From NCBI GenBank assembly GCA_947178145.1, contig CAMWXE010000006.1, positions 27,840-91,839 on the forward strand: a stretch of DNA of 64,000 bases, in the 5' to 3' direction. The DNA comes from an uncultured Lachnospiraceae bacterium. GTDB lineage: Bacteria > Bacillota > Clostridia > Lachnospirales > Lachnospiraceae. The translations under genes and the position numbers were made by a program. This document shows positions 1 through 9,440 of this stretch, one piece after another (the stretch's first letter is position 1; each line of letters begins with the position of its first letter). Below the pieces are notes generated by a model, which was not told the origin of the DNA, searched no databases, and was given only the letters and a program-made list of their open reading frames with translations.

Positions 1-482
1 TACTCTGAACCATACTCGAATCCCTGCGGCGGCGTCCCTGTCTGGATGGTCTGATCCCATATTCCCACAATGCGGCTTCTGCCCGCAAAATCCCTGAAAA
101 CGGGTTCCTGATAGCGAATCCCCGTATCGATAAAGCCAATTGTCACATTTTTTCCTGTCAGGTTTAAGGGAGCACCCTGTACTATCAAAATACCAGACTC
201 CGCCAGACTCAGCGTATTCAGATTTCTGTTCTGCGCCGCCCGCAGTACCTGTTTTTTCCCATATTCCATCAGCCCGTAACATTTCGGCGTCAGAGAGTAT
301 GCGCGCTGCCCCATCCGATAATTTTCCGTGCTGCTCCGCTCTATGTATAAAACGCCCAGGTCCTGCGTAATCTGGTGAAAACAGTAGTCCGATGGCAGAT
401 AAGCCTCAAAATTTTCCGACAAAATGACATCTCCTATGATGTCTGCATAGTCATTCGACAAAATACGTTCCCTGCAGGTCAC
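1..482 (-). CDS. S8 (subtilisin-like) serine peptidase, N-terminal part, runs off the window
   Basis: About 160 residues are visible before the window edge. Residues 114-121 read TIGFIDTG, the motif carrying the catalytic Asp of subtilases, and are preceded by an N-terminal region that resembles clostridial S8 peptidases (Csp-like). The catalytic His and Ser lie outside the window. The start is a GTG at 482, chosen because an in-frame TGA lies 12 bases upstream and a GAGGAAA ribosome binding site precedes it. No signal peptide is obvious, as in clostridial Csp-type proteins. The family call is firm; the exact role (germination protease or other) cannot be judged from this fragment. Confidence 0.8.
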   Translation of the reverse strand, partial: MTCRERILSNDYADIIGDVILSENFEAYLPSDYCFHQITQDLGVLYIERSSTENYRMGQRAYSLTPKCYGLMEYGKKQVLRAAQNRNLNTLSLAESGILIVQGAPLNLTGKNVTIGFIDTGIRYQEPVFRDFAGRSRIVGIWDQTIQTGTPPQGFEYGSE

Positions 483-590
483 TTTTTTTCCTCATCCAAC
501 AAGGTTATTATTATAATGTATGTGTTTTGTTTTCGCATTGTACCAGATTTTTCATTTTCGGGAAAGGATAAGGGATCTGCCGACTCATAA

Positions 591-632
591 AAAGATATGG
601 CTCCTGCAATCCCTGCAGAGAGCCATATCTTT
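591..632 (-). terminator. Rho-independent terminator after the SDR gene
   Basis: A perfect 13-bp inverted repeat (AAAGATATGGCTC at 591-603, complement at 620-632) has a 16-base loop and T-rich flanks. It lies just beyond the stop of the minus-strand SDR gene and ahead of the S8 peptidase, so it separates the two units. Confidence 0.8.
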
Positions 633-659
633 CTTATTTCGTTCCTTCTGTTATTTGTC

Positions 660-1505
660 CTACACGCCTGAATACGCCGCAAAGCCCGCGTCAATCGGCA
701 GAACTACTCCGGTGATCGCGCTTGCCGCCTTGTCGTCGCACAGGAAGAATACACCGCCGAGAAGCTCCTCGCTCTCGACAAAACGTCCTGTCGGTGTGCC
801 GCTCAAAATCTTGTTGGAGCGCGCCGTCGGTGTCCCATCTTCATTGAATAACAGCCTGCGGTTCTGGTTTGACACCAGGAAGCCGGGAGCAATCGCATTG
901 CAGCGGATTCCTGTGCCTGCAAAGTGTGTCGCAAGCCACTGTGTAAAGTTCGAGACAGCCGCCTTTGCACCGGAATAAGCCGGAATCTTGGTCAGCGGGA
1001 TATAGGCATTCATGGAAGAAATGTTCAGGATACATCCCGACTTTTTCTCCACCATGTCCTTTGCAAATACCTGTGTCGGCAAAAGGGTTCCCTGGAAATT
1101 CAGCTTAAACACAAAGTCCACGCCGTTGGGATCTAAGTCAAAAAAGGTCTTCTGTCCCTCCACTGCCTCGTGCTGGTACTCATTGTCTGTCGTCGCGCGC
1201 GGATTATTGCCGCCTGCACCGTTCACGAGAATATCGCAGGGCCCCAGGTCCGCCATCACCTGCTCATGCACCTGGTTCAGCGCCTCCAGCTCGAGTACAT
1301 TTGCCTTGTATCCCTCACAGACAAGCCCTTCCGCCTTGCACTCGTCAGCCAACGCCTTAACCGCCTCCTCATTCAGGTCCAGCGCCGCTACCTTCGCGCC
1401 CGCCTGCGCAAACGCCTTTGCCATCGTTCCGCACAGCACGCCGCCCGCACCTGTCACCACTACCACTTTCCCGGTAAAGTCTATCTTTAATGGAAGTTCC
1501 ATCAT
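660..1505 (-). CDS. SDR-family oxidoreductase, probable D-mannonate oxidoreductase (fructuronate reductase)
   Basis: A 281-residue short-chain dehydrogenase. The Rossmann motif TGAGGVLCG is at residues 18-26, NGAGG stands in the NNAG position, and the catalytic Y-SGA-K is in IPAYSGAKAAV. It likely interconverts fructuronate and mannonate with NAD(P)H in the cytoplasm. The substrate is inferred from its position as the last gene after uxuA; SDR-type mannonate oxidoreductases commonly replace the long-chain UxuB in Firmicutes. The start at 1505 follows AAGGATGG. The enzyme class is sure; the substrate is moderately sure. Confidence 0.8.
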   Translation of the reverse strand: MMELPLKIDFTGKVVVVTGAGGVLCGTMAKAFAQAGAKVAALDLNEEAVKALADECKAEGLVCEGYKANVLELEALNQVHEQVMADLGPCDILVNGAGGNNPRATTDNEYQHEAVEGQKTFFDLDPNGVDFVFKLNFQGTLLPTQVFAKDMVEKKSGCILNISSMNAYIPLTKIPAYSGAKAAVSNFTQWLATHFAGTGIRCNAIAPGFLVSNQNRRLLFNEDGTPTARSNKILSGTPTGRFVESEELLGGVFFLCDDKAASAITGVVLPIDAGFAAYSGV

Positions 1506-1577
1506 AGTTTAAAACCATCCTTTCTTAAAACATTGTATGCCCTTGTTACACTTCCGTGCTCTCCTGCGGAAGTCTTA

Positions 1578-2654
1578 TCACTTCTTCGCGCTTCCCTCAG
1601 TGCGCTCTAACATATCCCAGCAGCCCCACAGATACATGATGCCGAGCGCCCTGTCATACAGCCCGTAACCCGGTCTGCACTGCTCACCCCAGATATGCCT
1701 GCCATGATCCGGGCGGATATAGCCGTCATAGCCGCAGTCATGATACGCACGCATTATCTCCAGAATCCCCACATCACCGTCACAATCGCGGTGGGAAGCC
1801 TCTGTGAAATCCCCGTTCGGGAAATGCTTCACATTGCGGATATGCGCAAACGCAATCCTGTCACAGTATGTGCGGATAATATCCGGCACATCATTCTTTG
1901 GATTTGCGCCGAGCGAACCGGAGCACAGGCACAGACAGTTGTACTCATCGTCCACCATGGACAGGAACCGGCCAATCGCTTCCTTGTCTACCAGCAGACG
2001 CGGAATGCCAAAGATATCCCATGGGGGATCGTCCTGATGAATCGCCATCTTGATGCCGGTCTCGTGGCAGGTCGGCATGATCGCCTCGAGAAAATATTTC
2101 AGATTATCCCACAGTTTCTCCTTCGTCACAGGGCGGTATGCCTCAAAGAGCTCATCGAGTTTCGCCATGCGCTCCGGCTCCCAGCCCGGAAATGTCATGC
2201 CATGGAGGTTTTCAAGAATATAGCTTGCCATCTCCTTGTAGTCCTCCTGGATTTTTGCCTTCTCATAAAATAGCGCAGTAGAGCCGTCCTCCATCGGATG
2301 AAAAAGGTCTGTTCTCGTCCAGTCAAAGATCGGCATGAAATTGTAGGTCACTACCTTAACCCCGAACTTCGCCAGATTGCGCAGTGTCTGCTTGTAATTC
2401 TCGATATATTTGTCGCGCGTCGGCAGTCCGATCTTGATATCGTCGTGGACATTCACGCTCTCCACGACATCCATGTTAAATCCGTGATCCTCAATCTGGT
2501 GACGCATCTTCTCAATCTCGTCCACTTCCCACACTTCGCCTGCCGCCTTGTCGTGCAGCGCCCATACAAGACCAGTCACACCGGGAATCTGTCTGATCTG
2601 CTCCTGTGTAATACTGTCATTTCCCTCGCCGTACCAGCGAAAAGTCATCTGCAT
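1578..2654 (-). CDS. uxuA: Mannonate dehydratase
   Basis: A 358-residue protein of normal UxuA length. It dehydrates D-mannonate to 2-keto-3-deoxygluconate in the hexuronate pathway. Family signatures are visible: MTFRWYG near the N-terminus, HQDDPPW near the middle, CLCSGSLGANP, FAHIRNVK and RPDHGRHIWG near the end, which hold the metal-binding Cys and His residues. It lies between the GH3 gene and the SDR mannonate oxidoreductase on the same strand, consistent with one uronate operon. No KDG kinase or aldolase gene is present in the window. Confidence 0.95.
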   Translation of the reverse strand: MQMTFRWYGEGNDSITQEQIRQIPGVTGLVWALHDKAAGEVWEVDEIEKMRHQIEDHGFNMDVVESVNVHDDIKIGLPTRDKYIENYKQTLRNLAKFGVKVVTYNFMPIFDWTRTDLFHPMEDGSTALFYEKAKIQEDYKEMASYILENLHGMTFPGWEPERMAKLDELFEAYRPVTKEKLWDNLKYFLEAIMPTCHETGIKMAIHQDDPPWDIFGIPRLLVDKEAIGRFLSMVDDEYNCLCLCSGSLGANPKNDVPDIIRTYCDRIAFAHIRNVKHFPNGDFTEASHRDCDGDVGILEIMRAYHDCGYDGYIRPDHGRHIWGEQCRPGYGLYDRALGIMYLWGCWDMLERTEGSAKK

Positions 2655-2683
2655 AATTTGCTACCTCCTAAATGATAAGTTCG

Positions 2684-4456
2684 TTAAATACGTGTGTCAA
2701 AAATACCGCAGAAAGAATCCACCGGATCTTCGCCCGTAAATGCCTCCTCACCCGCCATCAGTTTCGCAATCAGCGCATCCAGCGTGGAGTCGCTGCTGTC
2801 GTAGGTGTTGATATACGTTCTCGCCTGTGGAATGTCAGCAAGCACAAACGGGTGCTGTACACCGATCACGACTACCGGCAGTTCAAACACATACCACGGA
2901 ATCTCTCCGCCGCCCTTCGTCATGCCAAACGCCGGGCGTGCAACTGGCTGAAATCCGCCTGGAATGTCCACCAGCGTGATGATCAGATCCTGATTTTCGC
3001 GAAATTCCCTGATCGGCGTTTTTCCTGCGAAATACATGTTGATATCCGGCTTTTCTCCCGCCTGTATCTGTTTCTGCATCTTCTCGATCGGACTTTCGTA
3101 TATAAAAGCATCAAAGCCTTTCTCTGTCAGCTTATCGCGCAGCACTTCCGCCGGAGATTTCTTAGCCCCAAACAATGCCCCGAGCCCCGGCGCGGACAAT
3201 CCTTTCACATACACGATCATAATCCGCTTATAGCGCTCCGGCGTGACTGGGAGCACATCCTTGTCCTTGTATTTTACCAAAGTGATGGACTTGTCAGAAA
3301 TCTCTTTCTGCATGGCAGCATGCGCTTCACAGCCGACTATCTCATGCACCTGCCCACGCGGCGGCATCAGCTCGTTCTTTGCCTTTTTGTGCAGTCCCAT
3401 ATGTGCCTTGAGCGCCAGAATGCGGTGCAGGGCATCGTCAAGCCGCTCCTCTGTGATGCGCCCGTCAAGATACCCCTGCTTCATGCTCGCAAAATCTTCG
3501 TCCATCTCATTGAAGAACAGGAACATGTCCACGCCGGCTGCGATCGCTGCCGGAAGCACATCACTGCGCTTCATGCGGCAGGTCAACCCTACCATGTGCG
3601 ACGCATCTGTCAATACCATCCCGTTAAATCCAAGCTTTTTGCGCAGCAATCCCTGAATCAGCTCCGGCGAAAGCGTTGCCGGCATCATCTCATCATCTGT
3701 GATATCCGGGTTAAAATGGCGCGCATATGCCGGCTGCATGATGTGGCCTGCCATAATTGCCTCAAGTCCGTTGTCGATCAGTGTCTTGTAGACCAGTCCA
3801 AACGTCTCGTCCCACTCCTCACAGCTCATGTCATTCACACTGTTTGCCACATGCTGGTCGCGAAAATCCAGTCCGTCGCCCGGGAAATGCTTGGCCGCAC
3901 AGCAAAATCCTGGATTTGCATGTGCACCATCCATGTACGCCTTTGCCATCTCAGCAACCCGCTTTGGATCATTGCCGTAAGTGCGCAGCCCGATTACAGG
4001 ATTTTCCCAGTTGTATATGATATCGCTCACTGGTGCAAAGGATAAATTGCAGCCGATCGCCGCAGCCTCCCTGTTTGACATATAGCCCAGCTGATAAGCA
4101 TAGTCCGCATTCCTGGTCGCGCCGATCTTGGTCTGGCTTCCGATCATCGTGCCGTCCGTACAGGCTCCGTTTCCACCGTTCTCCGTGTTGCAGGCGATAA
4201 TCAGCGGAATCTTGCTGTTCTCCTGCAGAATACGGTTCTGCTCATAAATCTCATCCGCCGTCCCCGGATTGTACCGGATACCGCCGATGTGGTAATCATT
4301 CACTGTCATCTTCAGATAGTCCTCCGTGCGGGAAGAACCCATGTTGAAAAACAGCTGCCCTATTTTCTCATCAAGGTCCATCCCTGCGATGGTGTCTTCC
4401 ACCCACTTGCAGTCCTCATCTGACAGGTTGAACGGCTTTGCTTTCATATCTACCAT
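2684..4456 (-). CDS. Glycoside hydrolase family 3 (NagZ-like)
   Basis: A 590-residue two-domain GH3 protein. The motif KHFPGDG followed by RDQH resembles the KHFPGHG...DSH loop of NagZ-type beta-N-acetylhexosaminidases, where an Asp-His dyad is the acid/base. MVLTDASHM carries the probable nucleophile Asp. There is no signal peptide, so it should act on imported sugars in the cytoplasm. It sits between the HAD gene and uxuA. The substrate is open: the motif points to N-acetylhexosaminides, the operon to uronic-acid-containing glycosides. AAGGAG lies upstream of the ATG. Confidence 0.8.
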   Translation of the reverse strand: MVDMKAKPFNLSDEDCKWVEDTIAGMDLDEKIGQLFFNMGSSRTEDYLKMTVNDYHIGGIRYNPGTADEIYEQNRILQENSKIPLIIACNTENGGNGACTDGTMIGSQTKIGATRNADYAYQLGYMSNREAAAIGCNLSFAPVSDIIYNWENPVIGLRTYGNDPKRVAEMAKAYMDGAHANPGFCCAAKHFPGDGLDFRDQHVANSVNDMSCEEWDETFGLVYKTLIDNGLEAIMAGHIMQPAYARHFNPDITDDEMMPATLSPELIQGLLRKKLGFNGMVLTDASHMVGLTCRMKRSDVLPAAIAAGVDMFLFFNEMDEDFASMKQGYLDGRITEERLDDALHRILALKAHMGLHKKAKNELMPPRGQVHEIVGCEAHAAMQKEISDKSITLVKYKDKDVLPVTPERYKRIMIVYVKGLSAPGLGALFGAKKSPAEVLRDKLTEKGFDAFIYESPIEKMQKQIQAGEKPDINMYFAGKTPIREFRENQDLIITLVDIPGGFQPVARPAFGMTKGGGEIPWYVFELPVVVIGVQHPFVLADIPQARTYINTYDSSDSTLDALIAKLMAGEEAFTGEDPVDSFCGIFDTRI

Positions 4457-4490
4457 TGTACCACTTCTCCTTCTTATTATCTATGTTTTT

Positions 4491-5339
4491 CTACTTTTTA
4501 CCAAGATTTCTGAGAAATTGTTCCTTTTTTTCCTGCTGATAGCCCTCACCATAAGTACCATCCAGGAAATGCATGATTCCTTCCTGGACAAATTCCGCCC
4601 AGCTCTGCTCCTCGCGCCGCACCAGAATCGGATAATAGTATACGCCGTTTTTCTCCGCAGCATCCAGATCTCCCGGGGCGTCGCCGCACATCAGTACGTG
4701 ATCCGGGGCATATCCCCGCTTCATCAGCTCACCGATACAGAACGCCTTGCTCCCGGAATCCTGTGCCAGCACCACATCCGTATACTCCAGCAGTCCATAA
4801 AAATCCCACTCGTCCAGCACTGCACTCAGGTTCGCGCTGGATACAATCGCAATATCCGCATCGCGGTATGCCCTCTTCAAGGCTTCCAGCACTCCGGGAA
4901 AAGGACGTTTGTCCTCCTCCGGGAGTCTGTCTATGGACTGGTTCACGGCATTGCTCCACGCCAATGCCTTGCGCAGACAGATATTGTCATTTCTGGCAAG
5001 CTCGCGCTCCAGCGCGGCGTTGGACAGCTCCGTCGACTCCTGAACCCACTGTTCCAGCGCGCCAAGCTCCTCAATCTCACAGTACTTTTCCTGTATCTCG
5101 CCGAGCGCCTTCGCAAGCCCCTTAAAGCGGTTGACACCGCGTGTCATCGTGTACAGATTGATCTCATTCCAGCGCTCCAGTATTGCATCTCTCCACTCTT
5201 CCAGTCCCCACTCTGCGACCATGCAGGGTCCAAAGCAGCGGATATGCTTGATATCCATTGTGTCCATCGCGCATCCATCGCTGTCCACACAGACCAGAAA
5301 ATCACTTCGTTTTGTGTACGTCAAAAATTGATCTGCCAT
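4491..5339 (-). CDS. HAD-superfamily hydrolase (predicted phosphatase)
   Basis: A 282-residue HAD-like protein. Motif I is VCVDSDGCAMD near residue 17 (DxD with catalytic Asp), motif II is VSSANLS, and motif IV is CGDAPGDLDAA. It probably dephosphorylates a small metabolite such as a sugar phosphate; the substrate is unknown. It is the first gene of the HAD-GH3-uxuA-SDR run and lies directly downstream of the transporter terminator, suggesting its own promoter or readthrough. The start at 5339 follows a G-rich ribosome binding site. Confidence 0.8.
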   Translation of the reverse strand: MADQFLTYTKRSDFLVCVDSDGCAMDTMDIKHIRCFGPCMVAEWGLEEWRDAILERWNEINLYTMTRGVNRFKGLAKALGEIQEKYCEIEELGALEQWVQESTELSNAALERELARNDNICLRKALAWSNAVNQSIDRLPEEDKRPFPGVLEALKRAYRDADIAIVSSANLSAVLDEWDFYGLLEYTDVVLAQDSGSKAFCIGELMKRGYAPDHVLMCGDAPGDLDAAEKNGVYYYPILVRREEQSWAEFVQEGIMHFLDGTYGEGYQQEKKEQFLRNLGKK

Positions 5340-5399
5340 CGCCCAGCCCCCTTTCTCTCATAACATCGTTTTTATTACTTTGTGTTCTTTGAAACATTT

Positions 5400-5440
5400 A
5401 GAAAGTCTTAGGCTGCGTACCTTGCAGCCTTAGACTTTCT
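5400..5440 (-). terminator. Hairpin terminator after the GPH transporter
   Basis: A 17-bp stem with one mismatch (5400-5416 with 5424-5440) and a 7-base loop lies 8 bases beyond the transporter stop. The U-tract is weak, so partial readthrough into the HAD-GH3-uxuA unit is possible. Confidence 0.6.
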
Positions 5441-5447
5441 GAATATT

Positions 5448-6836
5448 TTATTTCCGTTTCTGCGCAAGCACCGTAACGTTCTCTTCCACACGCTTCTTGT
5501 TCAACGGATAGATAACGATCAAAAATACTGCCACAAGTGCAAAGCCAATAATCGGCGCGATGCAGGAGAGCTTGAAAATCCTCTCTGTGACTACCGGGTC
5601 AAACGCCGTTGCATTGGAATATCCAATCATGGTCAGCAGTGAACCTGTAAGACCTGCGGAGAGCGCCTGCCCGAGTTTTCTTGCAAAAGAGTATACAGAA
5701 TATATCGTACCATCTTCGCGCACACCGTTCTTCACTTCCGCATCATCGATGACATCTGTGATCATTGCCCAGATTACGGTATTAAAAAATCCAAGTCCTA
5801 TATATGCAACCGTGAAAAATCCAACATAAACAAACGCATTCGCAGGATGCACAATCAGACAAACCAGATACACAACCGCCGCCGTCGCACAGGAGACTAC
5901 AGACAGCTCCTTCTTGCCGAACTTAGCGGACAGCCTGGAGGCAAGCGGCGCGCAGATGACAAGCATCGCAACCGTTCCCGTCAGGGAAGAGAGAGACTGT
6001 GCCGTCGCATTTCCATAATAATTCGGGAATACATAACCAGCCATTCCCTGCATCGTCAGCATCGCAAGGAGCAGCGCGATTGCCGCCGCGATAATACCGA
6101 GCAGTGAGCGGTTTGTCACAAGACTCTTGAGCAGATTTCCGACATTGAGCTTTGTATTGTTTGCCGGAACCTCCACGCGCTCACGCACCAGATTAAAGCA
6201 TATCAGATAACAGAAAATCGCCAGCACGCTGAAGACTCCTGCTATTATGGTCATGCGCGAGCCAGACAGAACCGTATTTCCATCGACCATCTCATAAGCA
6301 AACATCGGTGTCCCAACTCCGATTACCAGTCCGGCAAGTGTCCCCCCAATCGTCCTCCATGTGGATAACTCTGCGCGGTCCTTGGGGTCCGGCGAAACCG
6401 CAGATGCCATAGAACCATATGGAATATTGATGGAAGTATAGAAAATGGAACCCCATAAAATATATGTGATAACCATCCAGAACACCTTAAACCCGTATGC
6501 CATATTGGCAAATCCCGACTGATAGATCAGAAACGAAGCAATCGCCACCGGCCCGCACATACGCTTAATCCAGGGCTTGAACTTACCGTCCTTCGTCGGT
6601 TTGGAGCGGTCAACAATCTGCCCCATCGTCACATCCGTAAAAGCATCGATAAACCGCGCTGCCATCATCAGCAGTCCCACAACAGCCGCATCGATTCCCA
6701 TAACGTCCGTATAAAATTTCAACATAAAACTAGAGGACAAAATAAATGTAAAATCATTTCCAAAATCGCCGAACATATAACCCAATTTGTCTTTCATGCC
6801 AAATGGGGCTGCTGCATTCTTTGTACTATCTGCCAT
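5448..6836 (-). CDS. GPH-family (glycoside-pentoside-hexuronide) cation symporter
   Basis: A 462-residue membrane protein with about 12 hydrophobic segments, starting with KLGYMFGDFGNDF, the typical N-terminal signature of MelB/UidB-type symporters. It likely imports a glycoside or glucuronide with Na+ or H+. It lies 34 bases after the GH2 gene on the same strand, so uptake and hydrolysis are coupled in one transcript that ends at the hairpin at 5400-5440. A GGAGGAGG ribosome binding site precedes the ATG. The substrate is inferred only. Confidence 0.88.
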   Translation of the reverse strand: MADSTKNAAAPFGMKDKLGYMFGDFGNDFTFILSSSFMLKFYTDVMGIDAAVVGLLMMAARFIDAFTDVTMGQIVDRSKPTKDGKFKPWIKRMCGPVAIASFLIYQSGFANMAYGFKVFWMVITYILWGSIFYTSINIPYGSMASAVSPDPKDRAELSTWRTIGGTLAGLVIGVGTPMFAYEMVDGNTVLSGSRMTIIAGVFSVLAIFCYLICFNLVRERVEVPANNTKLNVGNLLKSLVTNRSLLGIIAAAIALLLAMLTMQGMAGYVFPNYYGNATAQSLSSLTGTVAMLVICAPLASRLSAKFGKKELSVVSCATAAVVYLVCLIVHPANAFVYVGFFTVAYIGLGFFNTVIWAMITDVIDDAEVKNGVREDGTIYSVYSFARKLGQALSAGLTGSLLTMIGYSNATAFDPVVTERIFKLSCIAPIIGFALVAVFLIVIYPLNKKRVEENVTVLAQKRK

Positions 6837-6870
6837 AAAAATCCTCCTCCCGGATTATCTTATCTCTTCA

Positions 6871-9141
6871 TTATTTTATCTTGTCAATCTTGATCAGCTG
6901 TGCGTTCAAACTCTCCAGAAAACCTTCCGGCAGCATGTTGCCAGCCATGTTTACCATCCCCTCCGGCGCCATGGACTTCATCATATCCCACATGCCGACG
7001 CCCGGGCGCACGTCAAAGTTGGTCGCAAGCTTGATCGCTTTCGCCACGATTTCAATCGCCTCTGCGCTCTCTGCAATCTCTTCCATCTTACACCTGACAT
7101 TGTACTTGCCTTCCGGGAACTCCATCGGCGCCTTGAGATCCAGGTCGCCTGCCAGCTTAAACCAGTTTGCAACGCCCTCTGCCCTCTCATTCACCTCCGG
7201 GAGAACATAGATGTCCGGCTCCTTCTCAACCTTCTCGAGTGTCATCGTGTCCTTGCAGCTGCCCGCCAGTGCGAGAATGCTGTTAAAGCCGTCCTGCAGC
7301 GCAACCGTAAATACAAACACCTTATCCGCCGTCATGACTTGTGCAAGCGCTCCATTGACAAACAGGGAAACCGTCGGCTGGTTCGAGTACACGCGAATCT
7401 GCGTCGTCTCCCCCGCGCGCTGCGCATAGCGTTTGCCGCACAGATGCACCATCGGCTCCCGATTCCAGTATGCCTTGTAAATGTAATAGCTGTCCTTCTT
7501 TGTCCGGCGGTCCATTGTGACCAGTCCTTTGTTGTTGCGTCCTGCCACACCGCCTTCATTTCTCGCCGCGCAGCCAAAGTCAAACATGTTCCACACGTGG
7601 CTTGACCAAATCCATGGACGCTCGTCAAGCACCTTCGCCATATGCTCATGGTACAAGGCCTGGTACTCCTCGCTGTAGTCCTTGCACGCCGGGTTCGGTC
7701 CGTGGTAGGTGATGATGCCCTCACAGCCGTATTCTGAAAGTCCAAGGCAGATTTCCGGGTGTGCCCTGTGGAAATTGTCAAGCCATGGACCATTGTCCTC
7801 CATCTTTCCGCCGTACCACCCAAAATAGTGATTGTAGCTCTCTACATCGGTGATATTGTGCACAGGGCTGTCAACCGGCGTCATGGAAACATGTGCAATC
7901 GTGGTCAGGCGAGTTGGGTCCAGTTCCTTACAAAGCGCATTCAATTCTTTGTGATTTTCTACTAACTGCTCTGAGATGCCTCCGATCAGAATCTCGTTGG
8001 ACACGCCCCAGAAACAGATACTCGGGTGGTTATAATTCTGCAGGATAAGCTCTTTCATCTGTGTGATGCAGTTCTGGTGTGCCTCCGGGTCCTTGCTCAT
8101 CACGCTGATGAACGGAATCTCTGCCCACACAATAAACCCAAGCTCGTCGCAAGCGTCATAAAAATCCTGCGAGTGCTGGTAATGCGCGAGACGAATTGTG
8201 TTTGCGCCCAGTTCCTTAATGATTCTGGCATCGAGATAATGCTCCTCTCTCGTCAGCGCATTGCCCTTGTAGAGCTGGTCCTGATGACGGCTGACGCCGC
8301 GCAGCGGAGTAGGTACACCGTTTAATATAAAGCCCTTGTCCGGATCGCAGGAAAAACTTCTGACACCCACGCGTGCCGATACCGTATCGTACGCTTCATT
8401 GCGCCTCTGCAGCACTGCTGTGACTGTATACAAATACGGATTGTCACAGTCCCACAAAACCACGTCTGGCACATAGAGCTTCACTGCTGTGCTGTCTGCC
8501 GGACGAACACAGTATCCTACTTCCGTTCCGTCTGCGTCACAGATGCGGTAGAGGACGGTAAAGTTCTCGTCTGCGTCAACCACCCAGGATTCCAGCGCAA
8601 ACTCAGCGCCACCGCACTGCGCCGGAGTCGCTGTGACCTTCAGGCCATTGCTGCCCCAGTATGACAGCTCGAAATGCGTCTTCGGTACACTGATGAGATT
8701 CATGCCGCGGTAAAGTCCACCGTAAAATGTAAAGTCTGCGGACTGCGGGTACACGTTGCTCTTGTTCTCATTGCTGCACGCCACTGCCAGCAGATTTTCC
8801 CCGTCTTCCTTACATGCATCTGTAATGTCCGCGCGAAATGCAGAATATCCGCCCTCGTGATAGCAGATTTTCTTACCGTTCACATATACCGCTGCCTGCT
8901 GCCCTGCTGCCGGGATATCCACAAAGACACGCCCGCCGTCGAGGGGCTGCTTCGGTGTCTCAAATGTCCTCGCATACCAGTAACAGCCGCGGTCATAGCT
9001 GCCGTTCCCGTCGTGGCCGTCCACCGCATTCCATGTGTGCGGCAGATCGACCAGTGCCCAGTCCGTCGGAAGTTTGTCCGGGAGTCCCGCATTCTCCTGG
9101 ATAAACCTCCAATCTTTGTTGAGATTGATGATCGTTCTCAT
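6871..9141 (-). CDS. Glycoside hydrolase family 2 (beta-galactosidase/beta-glucuronidase type)
   Basis: A 756-residue GH2 enzyme. The start at 9141 is chosen because AGGAGG sits 8 bases upstream; an earlier in-frame start would encode the ribosome binding site. A jelly-roll sugar-binding domain opens the protein. RGVSRHQDQ near 280-290, FWGVSNEI with the acid/base Glu at about 383, and GLSEYGCEG with the nucleophile Glu at about 470 follow. A NKGLVTMDRRTKKD segment near 570 is typical of beta-galactosidases and partly resembles the N-K motif of glucuronidases. There is no signal peptide. Neighbouring uxuA and the GPH symporter favour a uronide substrate, the motifs a galactoside; this is unresolved. 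Confidence 0.85.
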   Translation of the reverse strand: MRTIINLNKDWRFIQENAGLPDKLPTDWALVDLPHTWNAVDGHDGNGSYDRGCYWYARTFETPKQPLDGGRVFVDIPAAGQQAAVYVNGKKICYHEGGYSAFRADITDACKEDGENLLAVACSNENKSNVYPQSADFTFYGGLYRGMNLISVPKTHFELSYWGSNGLKVTATPAQCGGAEFALESWVVDADENFTVLYRICDADGTEVGYCVRPADSTAVKLYVPDVVLWDCDNPYLYTVTAVLQRRNEAYDTVSARVGVRSFSCDPDKGFILNGVPTPLRGVSRHQDQLYKGNALTREEHYLDARIIKELGANTIRLAHYQHSQDFYDACDELGFIVWAEIPFISVMSKDPEAHQNCITQMKELILQNYNHPSICFWGVSNEILIGGISEQLVENHKELNALCKELDPTRLTTIAHVSMTPVDSPVHNITDVESYNHYFGWYGGKMEDNGPWLDNFHRAHPEICLGLSEYGCEGIITYHGPNPACKDYSEEYQALYHEHMAKVLDERPWIWSSHVWNMFDFGCAARNEGGVAGRNNKGLVTMDRRTKKDSYYIYKAYWNREPMVHLCGKRYAQRAGETTQIRVYSNQPTVSLFVNGALAQVMTADKVFVFTVALQDGFNSILALAGSCKDTMTLEKVEKEPDIYVLPEVNERAEGVANWFKLAGDLDLKAPMEFPEGKYNVRCKMEEIAESAEAIEIVAKAIKLATNFDVRPGVGMWDMMKSMAPEGMVNMAGNMLPEGFLESLNAQLIKIDKIK

Positions 9142-9440
9142 ATAAAGTCCTCCTCTCGTTTTGTCTGGCAATTATAGTTCTTTTGTACAATACATTTTAT
9201 AACCGCCACATTGTATATATGTTAATTTATACATTTTTTTTAGTTTAACAGTGCATTTTTTATTGTATCTGCACACCTACATCATATTTTCGTTTTTCAT
9301 CTTTGGCGATATACGATTTTTTGTATTTTTTGCATTATTATTATATTGTGTTGCTTTTACCAAAAAAATGTGCAAAAATATATAAAAATAATTTGTATTT
9401 TTCATACTATTTTGGGGAATTTTAGAAAGAGTTGACGCGC
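9142..9440. other. Divergent intergenic region between GH2 and AraC regulator
   Basis: A 299-base AT-rich spacer holding the divergent promoters of the GH2-GPH unit and the AraC gene. No clear -35/-10 pair or inverted repeat stood out. It is the natural place for operators of the AraC-type regulator. Confidence 0.5.

Noticed and set aside
2672..4045. Long plus-strand open frame of 457 codons
   Set aside because: It is antisense to the GH3 gene, rich in His, Arg and Cys, and is a shadow frame.
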